A DNA stretch of 64,000 bases from Silene latifolia (GCF_048544455.1 NC_133537.1:20087541-20151540), one strand, 5' to 3'; counted from the first letter of the stretch, positions 1-11,250 are shown. Notes: a model not told the origin generated them from the sequence alone. Numbers and translations: made by a program.

Positions 1-1118
1 GAATACATCCTTCGCAAATACCCTTTTGGAAGGAGGTTTAACCATTCATAGTGAGGTTAAGCATGACATCTACGTGGTTAAAACTTTGGCTATTGAAGAT
101 ATCGGTATATCAATCCTTGCAACTCGATCATAACTAGTATGTTACTATGATTTATTTAGGCTCTTAAGTAAATCTCAAGGTTGAAACTATTGGTCAAATG
201 TTTCATAAACTTAGTCGAAAACTTGTTGAGACTTTACATTAGTCATTTTCTTCCAAAACTTTCTTTTGGTCTCCTCGTGTAGTTATCTTGAGAATATACT
301 CTTATGTTAACTACACTTGGTCTCTTTAGTCATATAGAATTAACTTGAGACCATAGATCTCATCTATTCGGCATACTATGTAAATAGATATACCTTCATT
401 CAAATCATTTTCTCTTGCGTAGATCTTCATTTACACAAGTACACAATTTTATCTTGCCTTGTGTGTTGTGTCCTCATTTTTCTCCCACTCTATCTTTAGA
501 ATAAATACACTATAGATTCAAAGATAGCATATGAGACACAAATTAAAGATGTTGAAGTATAAGGAGAACTATCTCATAGATAGACTAATAGTTATTGTTT
601 TCATATGTGTACTTGGTGATTGACATACCCTTAGGAGAGTTCATAGACTCAAAATCACTTTATAAATGATCATACACACGCCTTAAGCATGTGGACATAT
701 AATGAAACCCGTCATTATATTTGTCTATTAGATCACTTTAAGTGAATGATCTTATGTTTCAAAACGCAAGCATTTAAAGATGAATTTTAGAACATTAAAA
801 GGATAAATGATAAAACGGGTGACTCGGGTTGCAAACCAAGTCACCATCATCCAAAATACAACTCATTATCCAAAATACCTTTCCATGTCGAACACGGAAA
901 CTTAAAGTTCTAAAATCCAAAACATTACTTAAAATAAGACAATGAAAAACAAGGCTCCATAAAAGCTATCCTTAGCTTCTCCATGGTTTCTCATGCTTGT
1001 TTTTCTTTTCCCTTGTCTTTGCTTGGTGGAGGCCCTATTTACAATAAAAGGGAGATACATTATCACAACTTTGCATCATAATACCATAGTTGAATTTAGA
1101 AACATAAAAGAAGGTTAG
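1..1118 (-). mobile_element. Copia-type element, non-coding region downstream of gag
   Basis: This stretch lies 3' of the minus-strand gag ORF and should hold protease, integrase and RT in an ordinary Copia element. I see no long ORF and no recognisable pol motif on either strand. Together with the gag, primer site and LTR to the right it looks like the body of a gag-only, non-autonomous LTR element. The left end lies outside the window, so a pol gene further left, or a deletion, cannot be excluded. Confidence 0.5.
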
Positions 1119-2021
1119 TCATTTACCTACTGGAGTGATCTTTCCAGCTTTGATATCACCAAGGTATTTGGAACAATTTCTTTTCCAATGTCCCATGCCA
1201 TTACAATAATGACATTTATCAAGAGGACCCTTCTTGACTTTGGATGTGCTAGCTTCACAAGACTTAGCTTTGGTGAATGTGGGAGCTTGCTTTTTACCCT
1301 TCCTTCCACTCTTCTTGAATTTCCCCTTACTCTTAGTGCTTATATTAAGCACATCCTTGGGAGGGTTCACATTTAACCCCATGTCCCTCTCGGCTTGCAC
1401 AAGTAACTTGTGCAACTCCTCAAGAGACACATCCTTGTCTTGCATGTTGAAATTCACCCGGAATTGCACATATGCCTTGACTTTGGACAAGGAGTGTAGA
1501 ATCCTATCTACGATGAGTTCTTTGGGGATCTCAACCTTTTGAATTTTCAAGGTCTCGACAAGCTCCATGAGTTTGAGCACATGAGGGCTAACCTTTTGGC
1601 CCTCTTTGAAGTCGAGATCAAAGAATGCCGTGACCGCCTCATATTGGACGATCCGCGGAGTTTGTGAAAACATGGTCACAAGTTTGGAGTAAATCTCATT
1701 AGCATTGCCCATTTTAAAGGCTCTCCTTTGGAGGTCCGCCTCCATCGCAAATATTAAGACATTTTTCATTGCGGCGGACTCCTTTTGGTAAGCCTCATAT
1801 GCTTCCCTAGTGGCCGCGGTGGACCTAGTGGAGGGTTCGGGTGGAGAGGCCTCGGTAAGGTAACGAAGCTTGTCGTCACCTTCGGCGGCTAATTTGAGTT
1901 GGGCATCCCAATCGGAGAAATTTGACCCATTCTTTTCAAGTTTACATCGATCCATAAAGGATCGGAGCCATGATGAAGTAGCAAGTGGTGTAGCATTAGG
2001 AGTTGGTATTGATGTTGCCAT
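1119..2021 (-). CDS. gag: Copia-type retrotransposon Gag protein
   Basis: A 300-residue intact ORF. Residues about 25-60 resemble the start of plant Copia Gag (a W-containing 'sNFSDWDAQLK' segment). Residues about 85-220 fit the UBN2/retrotran_gag_2 domain that packs genomic RNA into virus-like particles. A Lys-rich linker follows. A CCHC zinc knuckle (C-x2-C-x4-H-x4-C, CHYCNGMGHWKRNC) spans about 270-283. In ordinary Copia elements the frame continues into protease and integrase; here it stops 17 codons after the knuckle. The start ATG is chosen because it precedes the whole domain and lies about 1.45 kb downstream of the primer-binding site. No frameshift or stop is present, so this Gag could still be made. 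The family call is firm; the autonomy of the element is not known. Confidence 0.85.
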   Translation of the reverse strand: MATSIPTPNATPLATSSWLRSFMDRCKLEKNGSNFSDWDAQLKLAAEGDDKLRYLTEASPPEPSTRSTAATREAYEAYQKESAAMKNVLIFAMEADLQRRAFKMGNANEIYSKLVTMFSQTPRIVQYEAVTAFFDLDFKEGQKVSPHVLKLMELVETLKIQKVEIPKELIVDRILHSLSKVKAYVQFRVNFNMQDKDVSLEELHKLLVQAERDMGLNVNPPKDVLNISTKSKGKFKKSGRKGKKQAPTFTKAKSCEASTSKVKKGPLDKCHYCNGMGHWKRNCSKYLGDIKAGKITPVGK

Positions 2022-2188
2022 TTGTTATGAAAAAGAAGTGGTCTACAAAACAAAATATAAGGAGTAAAACAATTGTCGTTTTTAATAATACTCGTAAAAA
2101 TGTAAGATTTAAACAAGTTTTATGCATTTTTCTAGTGACCTCTACCCAACTAGATAAATGATTCCAAGACCCAAATTCATATCAATTT

Positions 2189-2545
2189 GGGCACGGTGTG
2201 GCCGATGAAACCCTCATCAATATAACTCGGTGGATTAACGTTTTAATCAATTCTACTTTTAGAACTCTTGGTCGATAATATTACATTAACATTTATCTAT
2301 AGCCCAAAACACATTCAACAAGGGGACGATGTGGCCGATAAAACCCTTATCGAAAAACTTTTGTTGAGTTCAATCCAAATTTCGAATAAATGTGTCCATG
2401 ATCCAAACCCACATTAACTTGGGCACGGTGTGGCCGATGAAACCCTCATCAACATGAATTCGGTGGATAGACATTTATCACCCACTTCCCCTACGTAACA
2501 AGGTTTGTACCCCGGTGTGGCCGAGTGCACTCCCTCAAGAAATAG
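2189..2545 (-). repeat. Four-copy repeat in the Copia leader
   Basis: A motif reading roughly GGGCACGGTGTGGCCGATGA then AACCCTCATC on the plus strand recurs at about 2189, 2322, 2420 and 2511. The copies at 2189 and 2420 are nearly identical over more than 30 bases; the other two are diverged. They lie between the primer-binding site and gag, where packaging and translation signals are found in LTR elements. The function is not known. Confidence 0.6.
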
Positions 2546-3462
2546 GTTTTCATGGTTTCTACTCTTTGGTAAGGCTATGTCTCAATTAATTGTTTTAGCG
2601 AGAGGTCATGTCAAATTATTATCTATCACGTTTTAAGTGAACTAAAGCGGTGAACTACGATAATTATATTTGACACGGTCGATAAACTCGATAAGACAAT
2701 GCATGTTTAGTTATGGCGATTTAGCGATGCATGTGACATAAAATAAAATGCAAGCATAAAAGTAAATAAATCCTAGTATGACCTTCCTAAAATAGAAAAA
2801 CTATTTAACTATTACATATTCGGAAACCAACTCCATTGGTCCCTTGAACTTCGGTTGTGGCACGCATCTCGAGGTAACACCGTCTTTATGTATCGCCATT
2901 CTTGAAGAAATCCGTCTTTGGGAACTCCGGAATGAATAAAATTACATAATAAATTACATAATTTCCTATTATACATTTGTAACTAAAATAAAATAAATCT
3001 ATTAAATTACAAAACGGTGATACGAGATCACAATAAAAATTACAACCGAATCGATATTCCCATACATTTCGGGAAATACCAATTAAATCTAAGGCCATAC
3101 TAAGCAAAATTACATAATTCAAAAATTACATAAATAAAAATTATGACAATTTACAGGTTATCTCAAAATAATATATGTGACAACATATCCAAAAACCAAG
3201 TGAAAATTCGAAGTATAGCTAATTTTAGACCAAAAATGACATTTTTACTCATAAAATCACATTTAAATGCCATTATTGTAAATTATGAACAATAAAAATC
3301 CGAAAAATTAACCAAAATATCCTAAAACATTTTAGGACCAGAAATATTAACATGCATGGTTTAATTTCGTGATATATCATAATAACACAAATTTTACAAG
3401 TTTTATTTGTTATTCTTATAACTCGGAAAAACTTTTAACCAATTTGCATGCAAACAACCGTG
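2546..3462 (-). mobile_element. Untranslated leader of the Copia-type element
   Basis: AT-rich sequence between the primer-binding site and the leader repeats. I see no ORF of note on either strand and no other feature. Confidence 0.45.
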
Positions 3463-3475
3463 GCTCTTGATACCG
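3463..3475 (-). promoter_or_regulatory. Primer-binding site (initiator tRNA-Met type)
   Basis: Read on the minus strand the sequence is close to TGGTATCAGAGC, the plant tRNA-Met primer site, with one extra base. It sits two bases inside the LTR edge, as expected for the start of minus-strand DNA synthesis. Confidence 0.7.
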
Positions 3476-3477
3476 AT

Positions 3478-4750
3478 TGAAGGAAATGTAGATTCATATA
3501 CATACTAACATACTCATATATGTCTAAATTAATTTGTCATAAAATTAAAACGGATTTTATGCATGCAAACAATAATAAAATAGAGGAGAAATCATGTCCT
3601 TACATTGGTGATTTTCGGTTATTAGGGCACAAAAGAGATCACCTTTCTCTTTTGTTCTTGAGCTTTCCCTTATGGATGAACAAGATCTAAGTATAAGATC
3701 TCTCCCTAAGCTTTATACCCAAGGCTTTCTCTTAAATTAATTAATATTACAAATACTAGTATAATATTAATCAAGTAGAAAATTGAACCAAAATATTTTT
3801 AACACTTTGAATATTTCGGTTTTTAGAGAGAAAGAGAGGAAGATTTTTATTCTCTCTAAAATTGTATTTTGGATGATAGATAGAATTGAATGAATAATAC
3901 ACTACACTTAGTATATTATTAGGTAAAAATTATAGAAAAACAATGATGGTTTTTCTTCCCCAAAACCGTGTAAGAGGAGAGCTTTAGGGGAGCCAATGCA
4001 TGGAAAAATTGTTCTTCACAATGAACAATAGGCTTGCATGGCTAGTGACTAGTGCAATCATCATGCCTTCCACTAATTACAATCAACATATAATTAGCTC
4101 AACAACCCTCTAATTTTCGGCCCACTTTATAATATGGATTCCATATTATTTTTGTCAATTGTCAATATGTCACATGTCATATGTGATATAAATTTGTTAT
4201 GTATTTTTAACATATTAAAAATCAACGTATTAATAAAATACGTCACATACAAAAATCGACTTAGTAATTTTATAATTACTTGTGCCAAAATATTTTACCA
4301 TTTATAAATTACAACTGATTGTATTTATAACAATTCATTCAATTTAATTGTTACATTAAACAATTATTTCATCCGAGTAATGATACAATTCAATTACTCA
4401 GACCGTATCTTATTTAATCACATTTCAATATGATACGTAAATTTTACTTCCAAAATCGTCCGTCAATTTTCAAGTAATTTAATTAACTCGCAACGTTATA
4501 CGATTAATTAAATAATCAATTAAGAGTGTTGCCCTTTAGGTATGACCTAGGGGTCAATCGATCACCACCGTCACACGACAAAAGAATGTCAAACTCTAGT
4601 CACCAATCATTACCGATATATGTTGACCGATTGTTGATGACAGTAACAAAATTACTTCCCAATTGTATTCATTTTAATGAGACTTAAACATGTGATCATC
4701 ATGATCAACAGTCGTGATCGCATTATTGTCGGAGGACACATATTCCAACA
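3478..4750 (-). repeat. 5' LTR of the Copia-type element
   Basis: The block begins TG on the plus strand and ends with tattccaaca, so on the element's own strand it starts TGTTGGAATA and ends CA. It abuts the primer-binding site. It is 1273 bp. The partner LTR is outside the window, so the boundaries rest on the TG/CA rule and the primer site. Confidence 0.75.
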
Positions 4751-4949
4751 GCGTCGTGGTGTAGGCAGGATGTAGATGGATTGGGTAGTGACGGAGGTGG
4801 CCTGTGGTGTCGGGTGTCGGCGGATTTGTGGGAGGTGATGGACACGGTTTCTAAACCGTGTACATGGAGGTGATTTGGGGTGTTTGTGACGGGTTTTTCT
4901 TTGGGTTATTCGGGTTTGTAATAATCGGGTTTTTCATATCGTAATCCTC

Positions 4950-4980
<31 letters not shown>

Positions 4981-5360
4981 TAATTAGAATGTAATAATTA
5001 ATAATTGAATGAATTATTAACATGTTAGGTAACGGATTGTGAAGAATTTATAATCGGGTTCATCTGCTTTATTATTTGGATCGCTTTGAGCTGCTTAATT
5101 AGAATTGCTTGCCATGTAGGGATAAATCCTACTCAACTCTTGTTTGTTAATGTTCGGTATGGTGGATGATATATATTGAAGTGAAATTGTTCATATGTTG
5201 ATAAGTGAATTGTTCATATGTTGATATTGTTGTATTTGTTGGAAGGGAGAAATTATATTACATTGTGTTGGTTGTTATTAATAATTATGATGAGATGGGT
5301 TTAAATTGCTATCGTGGATTGTGAATGTGGAAGCTGTGATAAGCTGTGTTACAGTCAGAT
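4751..5360. other. Intergenic; contains a (TAA)n microsatellite
   Basis: No gene seen. A TAA/ATA microsatellite lies at about 4952-4984. The rest is unremarkable and may be part of an older LTR whose 3' end survives at 6411-6500. Confidence 0.5.
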
Positions 5361-5545
5361 GTACGTTGTTGAAGGGAGTTTGTACTCTGGGGTGAATGGT
5401 AATATGTACGTTGTGAGGGAGGGATACTATTACATAATGGTGGTACGTTGTTAAGGGAGGGGTACCAAAGTAATATGAGCACGTTGATAAGGGAGGTGTG
5501 CTGTCATGAAAAGGAGCACGTTGTTAAGGGAGTGGTGCAATGTGA
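5361..5545 (+). repeat. Degenerate tandem repeat of five small hairpins
   Basis: Five units of about 36-44 bp share a core GTTGTTAAGGGAGG and start near 5361, 5405, 5443, 5478 and 5515. Each core is flanked by short complementary arms: GTAC/GTAC, GTA/TAC, TGGTAC/GTACCA, AGCAC/GTGCT and GCAC/GTGC. The arms change together between units. Confidence 0.65.
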
Positions 5546-5572
5546 ATGGAATTGGATTGTCTATCCTATGTT

Positions 5573-6099
5573 TAGGGGTGAGCAAGTTTAGGTCCGGACC
5601 AGAAAAATGGACCGGACCGGATCATTTGGTCTGGACCAAACCCGGACCGAATTTTTTAGGTCCAGTCCTCGGTCCTCATTTTTTGAGTTTTCGGTCCGGT
5701 CGGGACCAAACCCGGATATTTTAGGTCCGGACCAAATGAACCGAATTTTATGTTTCTAAAGACTATCATTAGAATATTAAAGCTAAATTACCATTTTATC
5801 TTCACAAGACATTATAAATTAATATTGAGTATTTTTTTCTGAAAAACAATTGTCTAATTATTTATCGACATTTAATTTAGTGAAAGTTAAATGTAATTAT
5901 CATACACGAAAGAGTGAAAGAATTAACTCTAGGTCCATTTCAGTCTAAGACCGGACCAGACCGAATATTTCGGGTTTGGTCCGGTCCAAGACCGAAAGTT
6001 TTAGGTCCGGTCTTCGGTCCACAAAAAAATTATTTTCGGTCTTCAGTCTGGTCCGGTTTGGTCCGGTCCAGTCCGGTCTTGGACCGATGCTCAGCCCTA
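5573..6099. mobile_element. Non-autonomous hAT-like element rich in GGTCCGG
   Basis: Terminal inverted repeats TAGGGGTGAGCA and TGCTCAGCCCTA bound a 527-bp element. The flanks carry an exact 8-bp duplication, cctatgtt (5565-5572 and 6100-6107), the target-site size typical of hAT transposases. The ends are dense in GGTCCGG/CCGGACC words. There is no transposase. Confidence 0.85.
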
Positions 6100-6410
6100 C
6101 CTATGTTCTTGTTATTAGTGTTTATTCCTACTCAACCTCGTTGTTGACTGTGTATTCGTCAACACCTGTGATGAACCATAATGGGAGCAGATTGGACAAG
6201 TACTAAAGATTAGCTGACTTGGGAGCTTATGAGATGCGTGAGGAATCGACCAGTCTACCTAGAAGTCTAGACCACTTAGATTATTTAATAACTTTATTTA
6301 TTTCCGCTGTGAGTTGTATTTAATTTTATATTAAGATTTAGTTGGTTAATTTGTAATAAACATGTAATCACTAAGTTTTTATTTAAAGTACTTTGGTTTG
6401 TTGTACTTTG

Positions 6411-6500
6411 TTATTCACTACCTCGGGAAACCGAGATGGTAACGCTCTCATTTACTTGGAATGTCTAGGTAAAGGCTCCTGAATAAATGAGGGTGTTACA
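6411..6500 (+). repeat. 3' end of a degraded Ty3/gypsy LTR
   Basis: Contains the block seen at the 3' ends of the other chromovirus-like LTRs here: CTCGG-GAAA-CCGAG, then GATGGTAAC, a GGTAAAGG element and a terminal gtgttaca. Its 5' part is probably cut by the Copia LTR on the left. Confidence 0.6.
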
Positions 6501-7423
6501 TAGCGAGCAACTCGAGCCCGGCTTTGTCAAAGCTCGGCGCGTGTGAGCTCACGCGTAGGGATGGCAATTATGACCTAAACCGAACCGAACCCGAATCGAA
6601 CCGAAGGACAAAATTCGATCCAAACCCACTACTTAATAATCCATTCCCGATCCACTATTTAAAAACCCATATCCATATCCACTATTGAAAAACCCGAACC
6701 AAATCCAACCCAGTCCATTCATACCCGATCCAAGTGGATATTATTGAAAATTTAGGCTTTATTAACCTTGAAATTTAAATTTTCTTATATAAGATTAAAT
6801 TTTTATGTAGTCAAATCAAGTTTCGTATTGGGTTTTGGATTATGTGGTGGATCGGTTATGGATTTGGAGCGGGTATTGATTTGAAAAAAGTATAACGAAT
6901 CGGGTATGGATTTTAATATTTTAGATATGGATCAGGTATGGATATGGATTTGTGATCCAATAAGTAAGTGGACCGGGTTTGGATCTTGCAAAACCCGATC
7001 CAACCCGACCCATTGCCATCCCTACAGTCACGCGGCTCGGGCTCGGACTCAGCTCAGGAGCTTAACGAGTCAAGCCGAGCTAACGTTGGCTCATATTTTA
7101 TAAAAATATTTTATCATGATTATATATTTGTATCGCTCATATAAAAAAATGTCTCATTAATTTTCCAAAATTTGTATATAAAACATTCGAGCCTTGTTAT
7201 TGAAAATATCGAGAGAGAAAAAACGAAAATTCAACAATTATATACATGCTCGAGTTGAGCTCGAGTTTGGCTTGAGCTCGCGTTAAAGCTCGCAAGCTTG
7301 ATAACGAGCGTAATTTTTTCAAGATCGGGTAAACTCGAGTTCGACTCGAGCTCGAGTTTTACTTTATGAGCACAAGTCGAGCAAGGCCAAGCTCGGGCTC
7401 GACTCGACTCGTTAACACCCCTA
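6501..7423. mobile_element. Probable hAT-like element rich in GAGCTCG, left end uncertain
   Basis: The right end reads gttaacaccccta, a typical hAT-type terminus, and both sides are dense in CTCGAGC/GAGCTCG words in inverted orientation. A clean left terminus and target duplication are not visible, partly because it abuts an LTR end. Another element (6556-7027) is inserted in it. Confidence 0.45.
6556..7027. mobile_element. Nested non-autonomous TIR element
   Basis: Termini TAGGGATGGCAAT and ATTGCCATCCCTA form a 13-bp perfect inverted repeat. Flanking tcacgcg occurs at 6549-6555 and 7028-7034, so it is probably a hAT-type insertion. The interior is rich in AACCCGA/TCGGGTT words. No coding sequence. 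Confidence 0.7.
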
Positions 7424-8775
7424 CTCCCACCTTTCCAACGAGTCCAAAAACACCTTAAACCTACCTCGTTTGGTATCTCAAACATCGGCTAAAAGTCACC
7501 CCATTGCAAATGGTCAAACTCTGGCCAAAATGTCGTGTTTGACAAAACAAAATTATTAAAAGTTGTGTTTTACAAACTTTTTTTTAAAGATAGTGTTTGG
7601 AAAAAAAAAGTTTATAAAAGGTGTGTTTGACAAAAAACCCTAATATAAAATTGTATTTTACAGAACTTTAATTTTACGGAATTACTTTTTTTACCTACGG
7701 ATTTTACTCTTTTACATACATTTTTCCATAAACTTTCCAGATCATACCCTTTTTCCAAACCATAACTAAATTAATTCTTACATATACTTTCGCTAAAATC
7801 AATCTAATTGCTCTATAAACTCTCCAATTAGTGAAGCAATTTTATTGTTTTAACAATTATTAACATGTTTTTATTGAATTTATTAGGGTTTATCAATTAT
7901 CAATTACTCCGTAGTAAATTAATGTTTACGGAATATTATCAATTACAATGTTACTTGTGTCATTGTTCGCACCAATTAGTAAAATAATTCCCTCATTGTG
8001 CATTTATTAATTAATTAATGTTTGCTTGTTTACTCTAATGTGTTTAACAATTAACAATGATAATGTTTGTTGGGGTTTTCATTATCTCAAACATTGTTTT
8101 CGTCAGCTTTACGCCATTAATAAATGTGTTTGTGAGTTTGTGACCGGTGTTACTTGCTGATTTCCTGTCTACTTTTCTCATCCATGAATGTGTTTTAAGA
8201 ATCTTTCGGTGGTGGTTTCTCTATTGTGTGGGATGGGAGCGTGGTAGTTGAACAGGGAAAAGGGGGAGTGCAATGTTGGTGGTGAAGAGAGCCAAGGGAA
8301 GGGAGAAAAAAATCAATTGGGTAAGGGAATGAAAAAAATGACAAAGGTAAAATTGTAAAAGACGTATGTGAAAAAGTAAAATACGTATGAGAAAAAGTAC
8401 GTCCCTAATTTTATATGTGTTTCTACCTCATACCGGCCAAAACTGAAACAAATGCAAGGTAGGAGTAATCAAGTTCGAACCTCATACCACCGAAGTTTGA
8501 TTCTTGATTTCAATCGCATACTCATGCATGAAACAAAGGGGGTTGAAATTTTGTTGGGCCGATTATTACTTGCTACATTGGACCTGGTAGCCCAATTCAA
8601 CCTGGTGGGCTACACTTTCGTCCATCTGATTTTGGTGTCAGGGATTACTATTTTCTTCAATGTAGCTCGATTTGGACCTTTGTTTAGGACTTCTCTTCAT
8701 TTTGGTACTCAAAATATGCGAAAATTTGCAAGTAGTTTTTTTTTTTCAACCGACAGTCGAGAGCGTGCAATTGAG

Positions 8776-8806
<31 letters not shown>

Positions 8807-8866
8807 TAAAAAATCGATCTTATCTGTTTTTAGAAAGGTTAAAAGTTTTGATTTTTAGACACTACC
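7424..8866. other. Intergenic, no gene seen
   Basis: AT-rich sequence without recognisable coding potential. A near-homopolymer A tract lies at about 8776-8804. A 200-codon open frame starting at 8452 runs into the neighbouring MITE and is not credible as a gene. Confidence 0.5.
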
Positions 8867-9366
8867 TAGAGGTGGCAATCGGGTTGGTTACGGGTCGGGT
8901 CAAAGCGGGTGGAGTCATATCAGGTTCGGGTTATGTCGGGTCGGTGACGGGTTCGGGTCGGTTCAGTTCAGTTCATGTTGGGTCATCAATGGGTGGCAAG
9001 TCGAGTCGGATCAATGTCGGGTCAGGTCATCAGCATATATTTTATCTTATATAGTATTTAGTTTTCTATGATAATTTTATGTTTAAACAATGTGTAGGTA
9101 TATTAATTGTAGTTTTAAGTGAAAATAATTAAGATGAATGCCAATTCGGTGTTATTTAAACCATTGTTAAGCTAGTTCATTATCGTGTTGAGAAAATATC
9201 CGGTCACGGATCGGGTAGGTCCAGGCCGAGTTCGGGTTGGAAAAAATAAAGCTACTATCGGTTACCGGGTCGGTTCGAGTCGGGTCAAGTTGGTTTCGGT
9301 TCACCCAATTTTTGAGTTGTATCGAGTCGGGTTTCGGGCGGGTCGGTTCAGCTTTTGCCAGCTCTA
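8867..9366. mobile_element. Non-autonomous hAT-like element rich in GGGTCGG
   Basis: Inverted ends TAGAGGTGGCAA and TTGCCAGCTCTA (11 of 12 match), with flanks acactacc and acactact (7 of 8). The 500-bp interior repeats GGGTCGGGT-type words. No transposase. Confidence 0.75.
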
Positions 9367-9449
9367 ACACTACTCTAGTATGTCAGCAAGTCGTGTCTCT
9401 GTTTTCGTACAAACGGACTGCGAACAGGTTTACCCACGTTTGAACATTT

Positions 9450-9983
9450 TGGTAGCACCAAAACGGATACGGATACAGACACGAAACGGATATGTGATAC
9501 ATCATCCCAAAAAATTTAGGATATGAGACACGTTATTTAAATTTAATAAAATATACAGTATATTTTATATTTATAAATGTACGATTTATTTTGTAAAAAT
9601 ATTTCATATTAAATTTAAACAAATGAGAATAAAATATTCTCATTTCCCACTTGAGCTCAACTTTTTAACCAATGACCCGACATTTCATTCTTCGTTTAAA
9701 GAACATTATTCACCTCTAATTGAACTCATTTCGCCCCACAAAACTCCATCATAAAGCAACACACACTATTTACCTTAAATTCAACTTTATTTTGTTTAAA
9801 GGTGTGTCCAAAATTTGTCTAAATATCGTGGACACATGTCCGAGAAGTGTCCAAATACCAAGGACACTTATCGGATACGTGCCCAAAAAAATGAAGAAAG
9901 TTAGACATGGCCTTATAGGTGTCCAACATGTTTTAACACATTTATCACGAGTGTCGGTGTCGGTGTCGGTGTCGATTAAGGGT
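9450..9983. repeat. GTGTCC/GTGTCG-rich repeat region
   Basis: Irregular repeats of (g)tgtcc and ggacac are followed by four tandem GTGTCG units near 9952-9975. It looks like the remains of a non-autonomous element split by retroelement A, because the text continues after 17340. No coding sequence. Confidence 0.4.
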
Positions 9984-9988
9984 ATGCT
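9984..9988 (+). repeat. Target-site duplication of element A (left)
   Basis: The pentamer atgct is repeated exactly at 17336-17340. Confidence 0.9.
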
Positions 9989-10726
9989 TGTAACACTACG
10001 GACTTTACTTGGTGACTACTCGACCGAGTAGCGCCTACTCGGCCGAGTAGTGCTGAGGTTGTGTGTTGTTTTGGTTCTGCCGAGGAACACTCGGCCGAGT
10101 ATAGTTAACACTCGACCGAGTATGGGACACTCGGCCGAGTATACACTTACTCGGTCGAGTGCCCGGTTTGACGGAGTGTTATTTCGACGGTTTGATTAGG
10201 GAATGTTTAGGGTATTTTATATTTCCGCGTCAGTTTCTAATATCATTTGAAAGCTTTATCATTCTACGATCTCTCCCTAATCACTCCCTAATCATCCTCA
10301 TATCTCGTTGTGTGTGCAAATCGTCGTGATCCTTGCGTGTAGTCTCTTATTCTACTGTTGGTAAGTTTCATTCCCTTGTCATTTGTATTCTTTTGGGGTT
10401 ACTGTATATATGGAATTGGGGAAAATGGGATTGTGCAATGTGTAATTGTAGTATGTGATTATTGTTGTAGGTGACGACGTGATATTTGTTATGCATTTGT
10501 GTGGTTGATTACGACATAGCGGATTGCGAAAAGGTAGGGTTTCCCTACTCGGTTCTTGTCAATTGATTTTAGATTGTGCTTGTTGTAATTGTTGTTATCT
10601 CATCGATCATCGGAGTATGGAGATTGTTGTGACGATGTTGGTATGAGCGGATTGAGATGGTTGTGATGTCATGTGATTGTGATTGTGGTGGAGTCACTTG
10701 CGGGAGTGGCTTCACACCCTAGTTCG

Positions 10727-10753
10727 CCCTCCGTGGAACCCGCCACGGGAGGG
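10727..10753 (+). promoter_or_regulatory. Conserved LTR hairpin next to GTGCACAT (5' LTR of A)
   Basis: Arms CCCTCCGTGG and CCACGGGAGGG enclose the loop AACCCG, and GGATGTGCACATTAA follows. The same layout with different arm sequences occurs in the LTRs of B, C and D. RNA function is inferred from the covariation only. Confidence 0.6.
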
Positions 10754-11236
10754 GATGTGCACATTAAGGGACGGGGATTGTTAGTCGCTCGTTGATGAGT
10801 TGGACTAGGTGGGGATGGGCTGCGGTCACCCATCTGGCGCGAGGATTACCTGTTGCGATGGGTAATCTGGCGGGGCTACACACTTCGGTGTGTAGTCGGT
10901 TCTTGTGCGTGAGATCGATGATCGGCTAGCGGTAATGTTGTTGTCTTATATTGATTGAGTAGTAATCGACCCGTGTTGTTGTTTTGTAAAACTGCGGTGA
11001 TCCATTCGGGGATGGTGAGCAGATTGTGACGGGTGATACTGATTATTGAGCTTGGGGGCGATCATGGGAGAGTCACCATATTTGGATTAGATGACACCAT
11101 CACGAGCTTTAGTTAATGTTTTGGTAGTTGTTACCATTTGGATAATTCGTTTATTAGATTTTGGAGACTATGTAACCTTTATAATTACCGTACATTAATA
11201 AATGTGTTTGGACTGTTGCTTTTGATATATACTAAC

Positions 11237-11250
11237 CTCGGGCAACCGAG
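11237..11250 (+). promoter_or_regulatory. GNRA-tetraloop hairpin near the LTR 3' end
   Basis: CTCGG-GCAA-CCGAG: a 5-bp perfect stem capped by a GCAA loop, about 65 bp from the LTR end. The equivalents are at 17258-17271 (A), 57089-57102 (D, GAAA), 6422-6435 (remnant, GAAA), 32890-32903 (C, GAAA), 26377-26390 and 34617-34630 (B, GCAA). Confidence 0.6.

Noticed and set aside
8452..9054. A 200-codon plus-strand frame
   Set aside because: It crosses a poly(A) tract and enters a MITE; composition is low-complexity and no domain is visible.
10018..10166. Palindrome arrays considered as CRISPR-like
   Set aside because: Repeats are only 12 bp, spacers are short and shared between copies, and the context is a plant LTR.
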